34,937 nucleotides of DNA. It comes from Paenibacillus puerhi. Its GTDB lineage: Bacteria; Bacillota; Bacilli; Paenibacillales; NBRC-103111. The stretch covers positions 1 through 34,937 of the forward strand of contig NZ_WUWM01000029.1 in assembly GCF_009846885.1 (NCBI RefSeq), written 5' to 3'. Both the position numbers and the translations under genes were made by a program. This document shows, one piece after another, positions 16,054 to 24,315 of the stretch (positions are counted from its first letter, which is position 1; every line of letters begins with the position of its first letter). The notes beneath the pieces are model-generated. The model made no database searches, had not been told where the DNA came from, and saw only the letters and a program-made list of their open reading frames with translations.

Positions 16054-18132
16054 CTATATGTTATTAGTAACACTGCTAAGCTCGCCCAACTGCTGGAAGG
16101 CCATGTAGCCGAAGGGTATCATCAAATACAAAGCAAACGTCGCATGGAGAGGCAAGAACCCGACGAACTTGCCTATCGAAACCTTCCGTTTGATCATCTG
16201 CTCATATTTCAGCTTCCGCTGTTCCAACTCGAAAATACGTTCTTGCTCGATATCTTCAAATGCTTTCTTTACAGGTATTAAATCCGCTGCAACCTGAAGG
16301 CGGTCAATAATCCTCTCTAACGGCTGGAATTTCGTCTCGTCCCTAAGGTTATCCAAGGCATACGAGGGACCGGCCTCATAATCAATGACACAACGCAATA
16401 GCTGAGGTTCAAAAATAATACTGTACCGGTGCATCCAGTCCAGCATCTCCTTGACGCTGATCCGCGGTATAGAAGAGAGCATCGACACAATAGCAGTAAA
16501 ACCGTCCACCTCGTTCTGCATTTCCCATTTCCTCATACTTCTGCGAAACCACAACATAAAATTCGGCATGTGATAGGAGAAAATAGCAAGCAAGAACGCG
16601 ATTCCAAGTTCATACCATTTGTAGTATTCATCGCGATAAGTCATCACTTTTTTCTTCAAAGACTGATTGTATTTTTCGAGCGCTTGCATGATCGGCAGGA
16701 ATGATTGTCCTTTAGTCTTTGACGAGATCCAAGAATCAAGCTCCGTTTCCGTCATATTGGCTTCCATGATTTCTTCGATTAACTTAGCCTCAAATTTCGC
16801 TTGCTCGTTAGCCCGGGCTTTCTCTCGGGCATCTACCCCTGTGGTGGTTTGTACCTTCGGATGACGAATATACTCCCGGATACTGTCATGCACATAATGC
16901 TGCACCACAACCACAGCCACGAATACGATGATCCCCGCTGCGAGCTTCATCAAGTAAAGCTCCTTGATGGAGGACCCCGAGCTGGCTTCCTTGAGCCGGG
17001 TAATCGTCCGGAAATACGCCGGTTCCTCGACACCAGGTGTGATTCGATCGATAAGCCACCTGACCCATAGCCAACTCAGCAGTCGGCTTGTCCAAGTATC
17101 CGAAGAGCCTTCCTGAATCACATTCCCCCCGTCAAATCCGCGAATCAACCGAAGTCCGAAGAAGGCTCCCATCACAAGTAAATACAAGGCAATCAGCGAG
17201 TAGATGCCAGCCCGGGAAGCATAATACTCCCCCATGATCGGGAAGCTGCCTTCCCCCCAATTGCGCAGAGGCTCGATGAAGAAGAGCGGGCTGAAGGTGA
17301 CGAATACGATGCCGGCGAGCTGCGCATCCAGCCGCTCCCGGCGGAGAATATCCATACGGATCTCCTCGTTGATTCGTCCTAACGCGTTAAGGAACAACGA
17401 CTGCTCCCCCTGCTTTTGTCCGACATCACCGTTTTCCATGACGCTGTAGCTGATGCCCGCCAGGAGCTTGGCGTAGCGGTTCGGTGCGATATCATAATAT
17501 TTGCGGAGCTCCTCTTCGGGATCGACAGCGCTCAGCACTTCGGCTATTTGTCTGGCGTGCACGGCTACTTGCGGTTCGATGCGATCCGCTACGCGCTCCA
17601 GCGATTCCACGACCATATGGGTCTGATGGTACTCATGACGAAGCTCCAGCAGCATGCTGGAGAAGCCGTAGAGCAGCTTCTTCTCCCGCTGCCCGATCAT
17701 CAGGTCGGCCATGACTCCCCCCATGTACAAGGCCGCAAGCGAAATAGCTAAGCGGACGGTCCAGCTTGAAGTAAAGAGCAGCGCCAGCAACATGATGCCG
17801 ATGACGACGGCCAGCGAGCTAACGGCTGTAACGGCCGTATGAATATCGAGCAGAATGCGGTCTTCGGCATACAACGCCGCCAGCCTTCTCCGAATGCGGA
17901 GTAGAAATCCCCGAACGAAGGGAACTTTCGCTAAGTAAGGGTAAAGCTCCGAGGTGAACTGCACCCAGGAACGCTTCTTCTTATTTTTCGGGATAAGCGT
18001 CCTCAGCTTCTGGAGCTCCTTGTAGGCCGGATTCTTGAGCTGCGACTGAACCGCTACGAGGATGAGGACAAACAAGATCAGAAGCAGAAGCAGAAATACG
18101 GCGAACCCGATGACGATATACAGGACATTCAT
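16054..18132 (-). CDS. Fused TadB-TadC-like inner membrane platform protein
   Basis: I place the start at 18132, where ATGA overlaps the TadA stop, giving 692 aa. Hydrophobic segments lie at about 1-28, 104-121, 127-143, 271-287, 307-329, 394-412, 505-523 and 655-678. Two T2SF-like cytoplasmic domains are visible, about 150-270 and 540-650; each is followed by membrane segments. In usual Tad systems TadB and TadC are separate ~300-aa proteins, so length and internal layout point to a fusion of both. It would sit in the membrane, contact the TadA hexamer and pass subunits outward. The link between halves (about 420-500) is charged and possibly coiled coil. The assignment rests on topology, size and neighbours, not on a sequence search. 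Confidence 0.8.
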   Translation of the reverse strand: MNVLYIVIGFAVFLLLLLILFVLILVAVQSQLKNPAYKELQKLRTLIPKNKKKRSWVQFTSELYPYLAKVPFVRGFLLRIRRRLAALYAEDRILLDIHTAVTAVSSLAVVIGIMLLALLFTSSWTVRLAISLAALYMGGVMADLMIGQREKKLLYGFSSMLLELRHEYHQTHMVVESLERVADRIEPQVAVHARQIAEVLSAVDPEEELRKYYDIAPNRYAKLLAGISYSVMENGDVGQKQGEQSLFLNALGRINEEIRMDILRRERLDAQLAGIVFVTFSPLFFIEPLRNWGEGSFPIMGEYYASRAGIYSLIALYLLVMGAFFGLRLIRGFDGGNVIQEGSSDTWTSRLLSWLWVRWLIDRITPGVEEPAYFRTITRLKEASSGSSIKELYLMKLAAGIIVFVAVVVVQHYVHDSIREYIRHPKVQTTTGVDAREKARANEQAKFEAKLIEEIMEANMTETELDSWISSKTKGQSFLPIMQALEKYNQSLKKKVMTYRDEYYKWYELGIAFLLAIFSYHMPNFMLWFRRSMRKWEMQNEVDGFTAIVSMLSSIPRISVKEMLDWMHRYSIIFEPQLLRCVIDYEAGPSYALDNLRDETKFQPLERIIDRLQVAADLIPVKKAFEDIEQERIFELEQRKLKYEQMIKRKVSIGKFVGFLPLHATFALYLMIPFGYMAFQQLGELSSVTNNI

Positions 18133-19985
18133 GACGCGTTCCCCCAATTCTTCTGCAAGAATTGCCGGAAGCCGGCCGCATCCTCTTCGCTCATATGGCG
18201 GATCATCTCCCGCACGTTGCGCTCCTCCGGTCTGGCGACGGCTACGTATCGCCCCTCTCTCCACTCGATGACATTGTGATACTCGAACGTCTTTCGATCT
18301 GTTGATCGTTCGAAATATTCCGTCATCGTATCCATGAAGGCATCCAGCTTGCTGTGGATATCCCCCGCCTGCCGATACGAAGCCGGGTACGCCTGCGTGT
18401 CATTCACCGGCACGCATTCGGTAATTCGTTCGATGTAGCGACGCCCGGTCTCGTCTTTCACGAGATGCACGTTGAATGTAATCACATCGACGACTTGCTT
18501 CTCGGCAATCTTCTCGTTGGAAAACACCCCGGTAGCCAGCAAGCTGTTGCGAAGCGCATAGATCAGATTCGGGAATGTCTTCGCATGGTGCGTGAACAAA
18601 GTGAACAGCGACGCTACCTGGGCCATCTGAATCATCCAGCTTGCAATGGGATGACTCGCCACTTCGCCGAGAATATTGACCGCTCCGTCCGTCTTCTTCT
18701 GGATGTCGAGGCCCTCTTGCCCGCTGACCGTTACCGTTTCGCGGAACGAGAGGATGTTGCGCTCCGGGTATATTTTACGCAGTCGAAGCTCAAAGGCCAT
18801 CTCCTGGATGCGCAGGTTGAGCGTGGCATCGATATGCCGAACCATGGCCATCAGAAGGGTCGTCTTGCCGGTTCCTTGCTGGCCCGTCACGCCGGTTACC
18901 CTCGCTCCCTTGACCAAATACTTCAGCATTTGGATCGCCAGCTCGGCATTCTCGTCACGCAGGAGCTCCTCCAGCTCTGCCTTGTGCACATCGAATTTCC
19001 GGACGAAGAACGCCCAGGATTCCGACATCTTCGGCCGAACGACGACGACCCGGCTGCCGTCCGCCATATCATTGACCATATAGCCGTTCGCTTCGTTCAG
19101 CTGCCCCGGGCTGCCGAATGTATAAATATTTTGGCATACACGCTTGAGCTCAAGCTCGCTGCCAAAGCTGAGGAACGAGAGATGAACGGACTTCCCCCGG
19201 TAAAAGATCCACACCGAATCATGCGCGCGCGGAATCGATCTGACCTGCGAATTCCGGAACTCCAGATCCAAGGACTGCGCCACATCGGGCGGCAAGCCGC
19301 TTGTTCCGCCATTGACTCCGTCAATATTCTGGTCGCGCAGCTCATCTATGACACCGAGCCCCTTATAGGACTGGTACACGCGCTGAACGATGATATCCAG
19401 CTTATCGCTCACGTTGAGCACCGGATTTTCCAGGCTGTAAATATGCCGGATTTGGTCGCCGTCGATCCGATAACCGCGTGATCCCTCGGGAGTCGACCTC
19501 AGTTCATCCAGCCCGTACTTTGTAATCAGGGCGCTGAGCGCGTTATAGCGGTGTTCCTTCTGATACTGATGCAGCAAAATGTCGAACAAATCCTGATCCG
19601 TCAGCTTGTCCGGTTTATCAAATGGCAGCACCAAGTTGAGCGTTGATTCTTGAAACCCGTACACCTTCACCAGCATATCCTTCATGAAAGCCTTTACGTA
19701 TTTTTTGGCCGAGGTATCGCCGTGCATGCAGTTGCGAAGCGCTTTGCGCAGTTCGTTCCTACGGGCCTTGCGCCTGGCATATTCCTCCTCATTCAAGCTG
19801 GAGTCGTGAACCGAGGAGGAGGTCATCTCCTGCAGCGCCGAGCGCAGAAATTGCTGGATACCGGCAAGATCGTAGCGAGTATCGGTATTCATCTGGCCCC
19901 CGGGCTTCTTGCTGCGAAACAACACGGTGATGACGAAGGCTGCAATTCCCATGATCACGATAACGAGCAAGATAGTATTAAGCAT
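18129..19985 (-). CDS. tadA: TadA/CpaF-type secretion ATPase with N-terminal membrane anchor
   Basis: 618 aa. Walker A is at 365-376 (GVTGQQGTGKTT); a Walker B-like segment AVNILGE has its Glu at 441; a His-box-like THHAKT is at 465-470. These identify a type II/IV secretion ATPase of the TadA/CpaF branch, which forms hexamers and powers pilin insertion. Unusually, residues 4-23 form a strong hydrophobic helix, followed by an Arg/Lys-rich region, so this ATPase looks membrane-tethered; typical TadA is soluble. It overlaps the TadZ-like gene by 8 bp and the platform gene by 4 bp, which indicates translational coupling. Confidence 0.9.
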   Translation of the reverse strand: MLNTILLVIVIMGIAAFVITVLFRSKKPGGQMNTDTRYDLAGIQQFLRSALQEMTSSSVHDSSLNEEEYARRKARRNELRKALRNCMHGDTSAKKYVKAFMKDMLVKVYGFQESTLNLVLPFDKPDKLTDQDLFDILLHQYQKEHRYNALSALITKYGLDELRSTPEGSRGYRIDGDQIRHIYSLENPVLNVSDKLDIIVQRVYQSYKGLGVIDELRDQNIDGVNGGTSGLPPDVAQSLDLEFRNSQVRSIPRAHDSVWIFYRGKSVHLSFLSFGSELELKRVCQNIYTFGSPGQLNEANGYMVNDMADGSRVVVVRPKMSESWAFFVRKFDVHKAELEELLRDENAELAIQMLKYLVKGARVTGVTGQQGTGKTTLLMAMVRHIDATLNLRIQEMAFELRLRKIYPERNILSFRETVTVSGQEGLDIQKKTDGAVNILGEVASHPIASWMIQMAQVASLFTLFTHHAKTFPNLIYALRNSLLATGVFSNEKIAEKQVVDVITFNVHLVKDETGRRYIERITECVPVNDTQAYPASYRQAGDIHSKLDAFMDTMTEYFERSTDRKTFEYHNVIEWREGRYVAVARPEERNVREMIRHMSEEDAAGFRQFLQKNWGNAS

Positions 19986-20811
19986 CGACGATCGACCCTC
20001 CTGCAGCAGGACTCAAGTCCAGCACCTTCAGCAGCCTTTTGTTGAATAACCGGACATGCCTAAGCCAATCCGCCTCTTCGTTGTATTCCAGAAATCCGCT
20101 CTTCTGCGCCATGCAGCGAAGCAAAAAATCGAGGATGTTTTGATCCAGCAGAGCATCCATAAACTTGGTATTCCGGGGGACGATCCCAGTGTGATTGCGG
20201 GATAATCCATAGGCCTTGACCAATCGGTCTAAAGAATACTTCGACTTACGGTCAAACGAACCGATGTTATACAGCAGCTTCCGGTTCGCCAACGCTTCAG
20301 GCCACCCTGCCGAATCATAAGCGGTTTGACGGAGGAACACGTTCTGATTCAAATTAACGACGATTTGATCCGCAAGTCGAAGCAGCGTATCCGTTGCCGG
20401 ATTGGCCCCACCTGCCGGCACATCTACGAATACGACATCATAATACTGTTTGGCGGCTGTCACGATAGGAGGAATCGCATCGCTCCAATCTTCATTCGCA
20501 GTCGTCTCAGTGCCTGCCAACAGATCGAGGCGGTCCTTCACGATCGACTCCGCATGGTCCCTCAGACCGATCGGTGTGAGAAGGTCGCATTCTACAAGTC
20601 TCTTAACCCCCTCCAAACCACCCAGGTGCCCGTGTATACGATCGTTTGGCCTCAGACGGCTGTACGCATTCTCCAGCATGGTTAATGCACCGTGCGTCTG
20701 CATGACCAATACTTTTACCTGATGATCGAGCGCTATCATCGTTGCTGCGGCGATCAGATTGCTTGTCGTGCCGGCTTGTCCGGGTACAGGGCTCCAATAA
20801 ACGACCAACAT
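19978..20811 (-). CDS. TadZ/CpaE-like MinD-family ATPase with degenerate P-loop
   Basis: 277 aa. The fold signature is a first strand MLVVYWSP, a P-loop position reading PGQAGTTSN (residues 9-17), and a second motif DVVFVDVPAGG (about 124-134) as in MinD/ParA/TadZ proteins. The deviant Walker A normally reads K-G-G-x-G-K-T; here both lysines are absent, so ATP hydrolysis is doubtful. TadZ and CpaE proteins localise the pilus machine to its cellular site, and some are also degenerate. Position directly before tadA, with an 8-bp overlap, supports the call. Confidence 0.82.
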   Translation of the reverse strand: MLVVYWSPVPGQAGTTSNLIAAATMIALDHQVKVLVMQTHGALTMLENAYSRLRPNDRIHGHLGGLEGVKRLVECDLLTPIGLRDHAESIVKDRLDLLAGTETTANEDWSDAIPPIVTAAKQYYDVVFVDVPAGGANPATDTLLRLADQIVVNLNQNVFLRQTAYDSAGWPEALANRKLLYNIGSFDRKSKYSLDRLVKAYGLSRNHTGIVPRNTKFMDALLDQNILDFLLRCMAQKSGFLEYNEEADWLRHVRLFNKRLLKVLDLSPAAGGSIVDA

Positions 20812-20815
20812 GATG

Positions 20816-21394
20816 TCACCGCCTTTTCTTCACGTATGTCCATAACTTTTTCTGTTGGGGCTTGGTCACTTCATACAGATCCTCTATCAATTCACCTACC
20901 GCTTGAACAAAATCAGGCTCCACCTTACGCAGGTCGACACGCCCGTCATACACCCAATTGATTCGCCTGCTTGGGCTGTCCCAATAGGTGTAGGAGCGCT
21001 GTACGGGGAGCAGGGTCGAAACGTATTTGGGCGTGATCGCACACTCGGTCTGGACAAACATATGCCCATCAACCTGAGATTCGCGCAGCAGCGCTTGACT
21101 GTACTCCAGGGAGGAGCGATCGCATGCGGTGACCAATATGATTTTGGCAGGTCCCTTGCAGTCGGGAAGTGTAGGTTGATGCCAGTCATATATCGCGACA
21201 CAATCTTTGTCCTGGACTTCCGACGAATCCGTTACGATTCGGATCCCCGACGCCTCCCCTTGAAAATATCGATACGAGCGTGTGGTGTCCGTGACTACGA
21301 TCAGCTGCTCATCATTGCGGAATTCCTTCATTAGCAGGGCTACCGTCAGCGTCAAGTCGTGTTTCTCACAGTCGCCGATGAATACGAGATCCAC
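20816..21394 (-). CDS. Small receiver-like protein of the Tad-like operon
   Basis: 192 aa from a GTG start 2 bp after the CpaB-like stop. It begins MDLVFIGDCEKH and has alternating strands and helices (LIVVTDTT, CVAIYDWH, KIILVTACDRSS), suggesting an alpha/beta Rossmann or pseudo-receiver fold like the N-terminal domain of CpaE/TadZ. There is no clear phospho-acceptor Asp/Lys set. Because the next gene encodes a TadZ-like ATPase domain without a receiver part, this may be the split N-terminal half of a CpaE-type protein. Evidence for that is contextual. Confidence 0.62.
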   Translation of the reverse strand: MDLVFIGDCEKHDLTLTVALLMKEFRNDEQLIVVTDTTRSYRYFQGEASGIRIVTDSSEVQDKDCVAIYDWHQPTLPDCKGPAKIILVTACDRSSLEYSQALLRESQVDGHMFVQTECAITPKYVSTLLPVQRSYTYWDSPSRRINWVYDGRVDLRKVEPDFVQAVGELIEDLYEVTKPQQKKLWTYVKKRR

Positions 21395-21396
21395 GC

Positions 21397-22389
21397 TTAT
21401 TTCCCCCCCAGCAAGCCCGATTGGTTGTTTGCTTCCCCTGTCGTTTCGTTCTTATTGACCGCCGTCTGTCCCTGTGCCGGTGCTGGAGAGACTCGTTCTG
21501 CTGCGGGCTGCAGCTTGCGTGAGGATGCAGAGCTGCCTGGAGGCGGAGCGCTGCCCAATCTCGTACGACCGCTTTTGTCCATGGCCTTTAACCGCTCGTC
21601 GATCCCTTGCCTGATCTTGTCAGCCAGCTCCCATCTCGCCGTGTTCCCGATGTTAGGGTTCGACTTGATGACGTTTAGCACCGATACTTGAGGAACGTAT
21701 GTAACAAGTGCTTGTGACTGCAGGTGAGGCTCGACATATTGGATAGCGTACAGTTCCGCTTCATTCGTGTAAGCGTCTACCATAGCCGATCGAAGCAGGT
21801 GAAGCTCGTCTTCATTCACAACAAAGAAAGCAATTTGAGGATTGATATCCACATCGTCCAATTGCTTCTTCGACAGCACCACGTAGTCTTCTCCGTTCGG
21901 GAATAAAATTCGGATGTCCACAATATCCTTGGAGCCGACGCGCAGAGGCAAACGGATGTACTCGGCCTCTTCCTTGCGCAGACCGGCCTCAAGCTTCCCC
22001 CCGGGCGTATAGATCATGTCTGAGGTGACAGCCGTCCCTTTTTCTGCGTTTATTTTTATGGTTTTGCCAATGGCGTCCGCAGCGTTGTTGACTATATTCG
22101 ACGGCGTGAAATAGTCCGGCAGCGCCAGCTTGGAAAGATCCGATTCCAGAAGGACATCTCCCGCCGCCTTGTCCACCTTCAGAACGTAGCCGGATATGGA
22201 CTTTGTCTCGTATCTGCTGATCTGCTCCGCTTTCCCGGCAAGCTGCTCCTCGTATTCAAGACGCTGGTGATTCATCGCCACCATCGAAATACTATACACG
22301 GCGATCCCGCTAACTACGGCAGCTCCGAATATAATGGCTCCTCCAATAATCCAAAACGTAGTCTTTCGTTGTTTGCCTATTGTTCGCAA
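21397..22389 (-). CDS. cpaB: CpaB/RcpC-like SAF-domain protein, first gene of Tad-like operon
   Basis: 330 aa from a TTG start. The start is forced: a stop codon lies seven codons upstream, and an AAGGGATGAG site precedes it. One membrane helix (about residues 12-34) is followed by a short coiled coil, then a SAF domain (about 66-120: GYVLKVDKAAGDVLLESDL to GTAVTSDMIY). CpaB/RcpC proteins carry this fold and help build the periplasmic or wall-crossing part of Tad pili. The C-terminal 60 residues are Pro/Ser/Gln-rich and disordered. It begins the run of genes 2-4 bp apart. Confidence 0.82.
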   Translation of the reverse strand: MRTIGKQRKTTFWIIGGAIIFGAAVVSGIAVYSISMVAMNHQRLEYEEQLAGKAEQISRYETKSISGYVLKVDKAAGDVLLESDLSKLALPDYFTPSNIVNNAADAIGKTIKINAEKGTAVTSDMIYTPGGKLEAGLRKEEAEYIRLPLRVGSKDIVDIRILFPNGEDYVVLSKKQLDDVDINPQIAFFVVNEDELHLLRSAMVDAYTNEAELYAIQYVEPHLQSQALVTYVPQVSVLNVIKSNPNIGNTARWELADKIRQGIDERLKAMDKSGRTRLGSAPPPGSSASSRKLQPAAERVSPAPAQGQTAVNKNETTGEANNQSGLLGGK

Positions 22390-22627
22390 AAGCGACTCAT
22401 CCCTTCAATCGAATGAATTGTCAAATAGACTGTAAAGATGCTATTTGTTGTCAACTTTCCAAGAATTATCATAGAGGATAACAATCGATCTCGTATATAG
22501 TCCTAGATGACCGCTGGAAAAGCGAACCAAAATAATCTCACAGAACTACATGACCCATACACATTTGTAATATTATGTATAAAATTGCAGTGAGAAAAAT
22601 CGACATCCATTCTGGCTGAAGCGAGTC
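22390..22627. other. Upstream region of the Tad-like operon
   Basis: About 240 bp without a gene; the operon promoter must lie here. On the minus strand there are two TTGACA-like hexamers (22454-22449 and 22424-22419) and a TATGATAAT stretch near 22470, but no pair with good spacing and good second hexamer, so I do not name a promoter. Confidence 0.4.
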
Positions 22628-22654
22628 AAAAGGATCATGCTCGATGATCCTTTT
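22628..22654. terminator. Symmetrical rho-independent terminator
   Basis: An 11-bp perfect stem AAAAGGATCAT / ATGATCCTTTT with loop GCTCG. The A/T ends make it usable on either strand. It isolates the Tad-like operon promoter from the remnant region to its right. Confidence 0.6.
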
Positions 22655-22826
22655 CCCTTCTCATGCTTGAGCGCTTCCACTTTATTGCTAATAGTCACCT
22701 TCGCTTATCCATTTGCATTTGGGTATCCAGCGAACAAAAACTCCCGGGTGCTTCCGCCAGAGCCCTTGTCGAAATATGACTGCGCTTTCATACACGAAAG
22801 GGCAGCTAGGCCCATGCAAGCGCACT

Positions 22827-22866
22827 AAAAACTCGCCAAATCCTTATTGGATTCAGCGAGTTTTTT
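22827..22866 (-). terminator. Terminator of the 22884-23069 gene remnant
   Basis: AAAACTCGC and GCGAGTTTT arms enclose a nested AATCC/GGATT pair. T-runs flank both sides. On the minus strand it lies 18 bp after the TAA of the decayed gene fragment and was probably its terminator. Confidence 0.75.
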
Positions 22867-22883
22867 CTATCCGGCATGATGAT

Positions 22884-23069
22884 TTATTCGGATGCTTCCG
22901 CCAGCTCCTTCGCGGCTTGCAGCCCACTTGCAGCATCAAGAGTAGGCACATACCGATTCCTATAAAAAATTCGTACTCGGTTATCTACTTTTCCGACGGA
23001 TTCCGTTAAACTTGCACGCTGCTCCGCCGATACCGGAAAGAAAGTCCGAATTTCACTTTTTTCCGTTGC
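22884..23069 (-). pseudogene. C-terminal remnant of an unidentified gene
   Basis: An open frame of 61 codons ends in TAA at 22884 and lacks any ATG/GTG/TTG start; a TGA stands just before it at 23072. The predicted tail reads EIRTFFPVSAEQRASLTESV, then GKVDNRVRIFYRNRYVPTLD, then an Ala/Glu-rich helix. Codon use looks genuine and a terminator follows, so this looks like the 3' end of a deleted gene. I do not recognise the family. The promoter of the GH105 gene overlaps its upstream edge. Confidence 0.5.
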
Positions 23070-23094
23070 TCAGAAGGCAGAAAGAAGGTACAAT
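23066..23094 (+). promoter_or_regulatory. Sigma-A-type promoter of the GH105 gene
   Basis: TTGCTC (23066-23071), a 17-bp spacer and TACAAT (23089-23094), 38 bp before the start codon. AAGGAG precedes the ATG. Confidence 0.6.
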
Positions 23095-23132
23095 CAAAAT
23101 CAAATAAACATAAACAAAAAGGAGTCGCTCCC

Positions 23133-24239
23133 ATGCAAGCAACCATCCAGCATCAGCTTAAGAAAGTCATCCATCAGACCTTGCACTTAAAAAGACCTGA
23201 CAACGAAAGCCACTTAAAGGAATTGTCCGACGAAGGCAAAGCCCTCGGATACTTTCCCCGCGACTTTGGAATGGACGAATGGGATTGGCCGCAGGGCATC
23301 GGCTTGTACGGCCTGAACAAACTGACGAATCAAGAAGGCTTTGACGTATCTCAGGAATTCTTCGTCAATTGGTCCAACGAACAGATGGGCCGCGGGCTGC
23401 CCCTCAAAAATGTGAATACGACAGCGCCGCTGCTTACCCTGATGGATCTGCCCAGTGTGGAAAAGCTTGCCTTGGAATGGATGCAGTGGGTGGAGAAGGA
23501 ATGTCCGCGCACCAAGGAGAACGGGATTCAGCATGTCACCTCCGGCAATACCTCGAAGTTCGAGCTAAACCTGCATGATCAGGAAATTTGGATCGATACT
23601 TTGTTTATGGTTGTGCTGTTCATCGCCAAAATGGGCAAAACCTATCATAATCCGGCATGGAAGGATGAAGCGGCCTACCAGTTTGCTCTTCATATCAAGC
23701 ATATCTTTAATCCGGAGAACTCCTTGTTCTTCCATGGCTACGATTTCAAGAATGAAAACAACTTCAGCGAAGCGCATTGGTGCCGCGGAAACAGCTGGTT
23801 TACGCTCGCAGCCCCTGAATTTATGGAAATTATGCAAAATGACTTACCGGCGGAATCGCGTGACCTTATCTTCGGCACCTATAAGGCACAAGTCGATAAA
23901 TTGGTTGAGCTGCAGAACGAAAACGGACTTTGGCACACGCTGCTCGACGATACGGACAGCTACACGGAGGTTTCCGGGTCGGCCGCGATTACCGCAGGCA
24001 TACTGAAGGGAATCCGCCTGGGCTTGCTGGATTCCAGCTACCTTGAGCCTTGCCGCAAGGCAGTTGCTGCGGTGCTTAAGAACATCTCCGAAGACGGTAC
24101 GGTATTAAACGTCTCTGCGGGTACTCCGATCTGCGCGTCTAAGGAAGACTATAAGAAAATCGTCTTCGCGCCGACTGCCTATGGCCAAGCTCTAGTGATC
24201 GTGCTCTTGGCCGAAGCTTTGCTGCATCCCGAGCTGTAA
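23133..24239 (+). CDS. GH105 unsaturated glucuronyl/rhamnogalacturonyl hydrolase
   Basis: 368 aa, no signal peptide, so cytoplasmic. Family GH105 enzymes remove the 4,5-unsaturated uronic acid left by polysaccharide lyases on pectin, ulvan or similar oligosaccharides. Seen here: WPQGIGLYGL (52-61), the catalytic-Asp motif EIWIDTLFMV (Asp155), HGYD (201-204) and HWCRGNSW (215-222), all hallmarks of the YteR/YesR fold (alpha6/alpha6 barrel), and the length is typical. It has its own promoter and terminator, so it is monocistronic. Two sugar-type oxidoreductases and AraC regulators nearby fit plant cell wall sugar use. The exact substrate cannot be told from sequence. Confidence 0.85.
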   Translation: MQATIQHQLKKVIHQTLHLKRPDNESHLKELSDEGKALGYFPRDFGMDEWDWPQGIGLYGLNKLTNQEGFDVSQEFFVNWSNEQMGRGLPLKNVNTTAPLLTLMDLPSVEKLALEWMQWVEKECPRTKENGIQHVTSGNTSKFELNLHDQEIWIDTLFMVVLFIAKMGKTYHNPAWKDEAAYQFALHIKHIFNPENSLFFHGYDFKNENNFSEAHWCRGNSWFTLAAPEFMEIMQNDLPAESRDLIFGTYKAQVDKLVELQNENGLWHTLLDDTDSYTEVSGSAAITAGILKGIRLGLLDSSYLEPCRKAVAAVLKNISEDGTVLNVSAGTPICASKEDYKKIVFAPTAYGQALVIVLLAEALLHPEL

Positions 24240-24262
24240 GAGCGAAGCTTGAGAAGGAGAAA

Positions 24263-24304
24263 GAAAGCCCCTTGTGCCGAAGAAGCGGCATAAGGGGCTT
24301 TTGT
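24263..24304 (+). terminator. Terminator after the GH105 gene, probably bidirectional
   Basis: A 15-bp stem AAGCCCCTTGTGCCG / CGGCATAAGGGGCTT with a 6-nt loop, followed by a short T stretch. It also sits 12 bp from the end of the convergent oxidoreductase gene. Confidence 0.8.
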
Positions 24305-24315
24305 CTTATTCGGGC

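Noticed and set aside
18354..19481. A 375-codon open frame on the plus strand
   Set aside because: It lies entirely antisense to the TadA ATPase gene, has His/Arg-rich shadow composition, and no recognisable domain.
22419..22470. Two TTGACA hexamers as the Tad operon promoter
   Set aside because: Neither has a convincing -10 at 16-18 bp; the best TACAGT is only 14 bp away.
22637..22828. A 63-codon plus-strand frame between two terminators
   Set aside because: No ribosome binding site or family features; starts inside the hairpin at 22628-22654.
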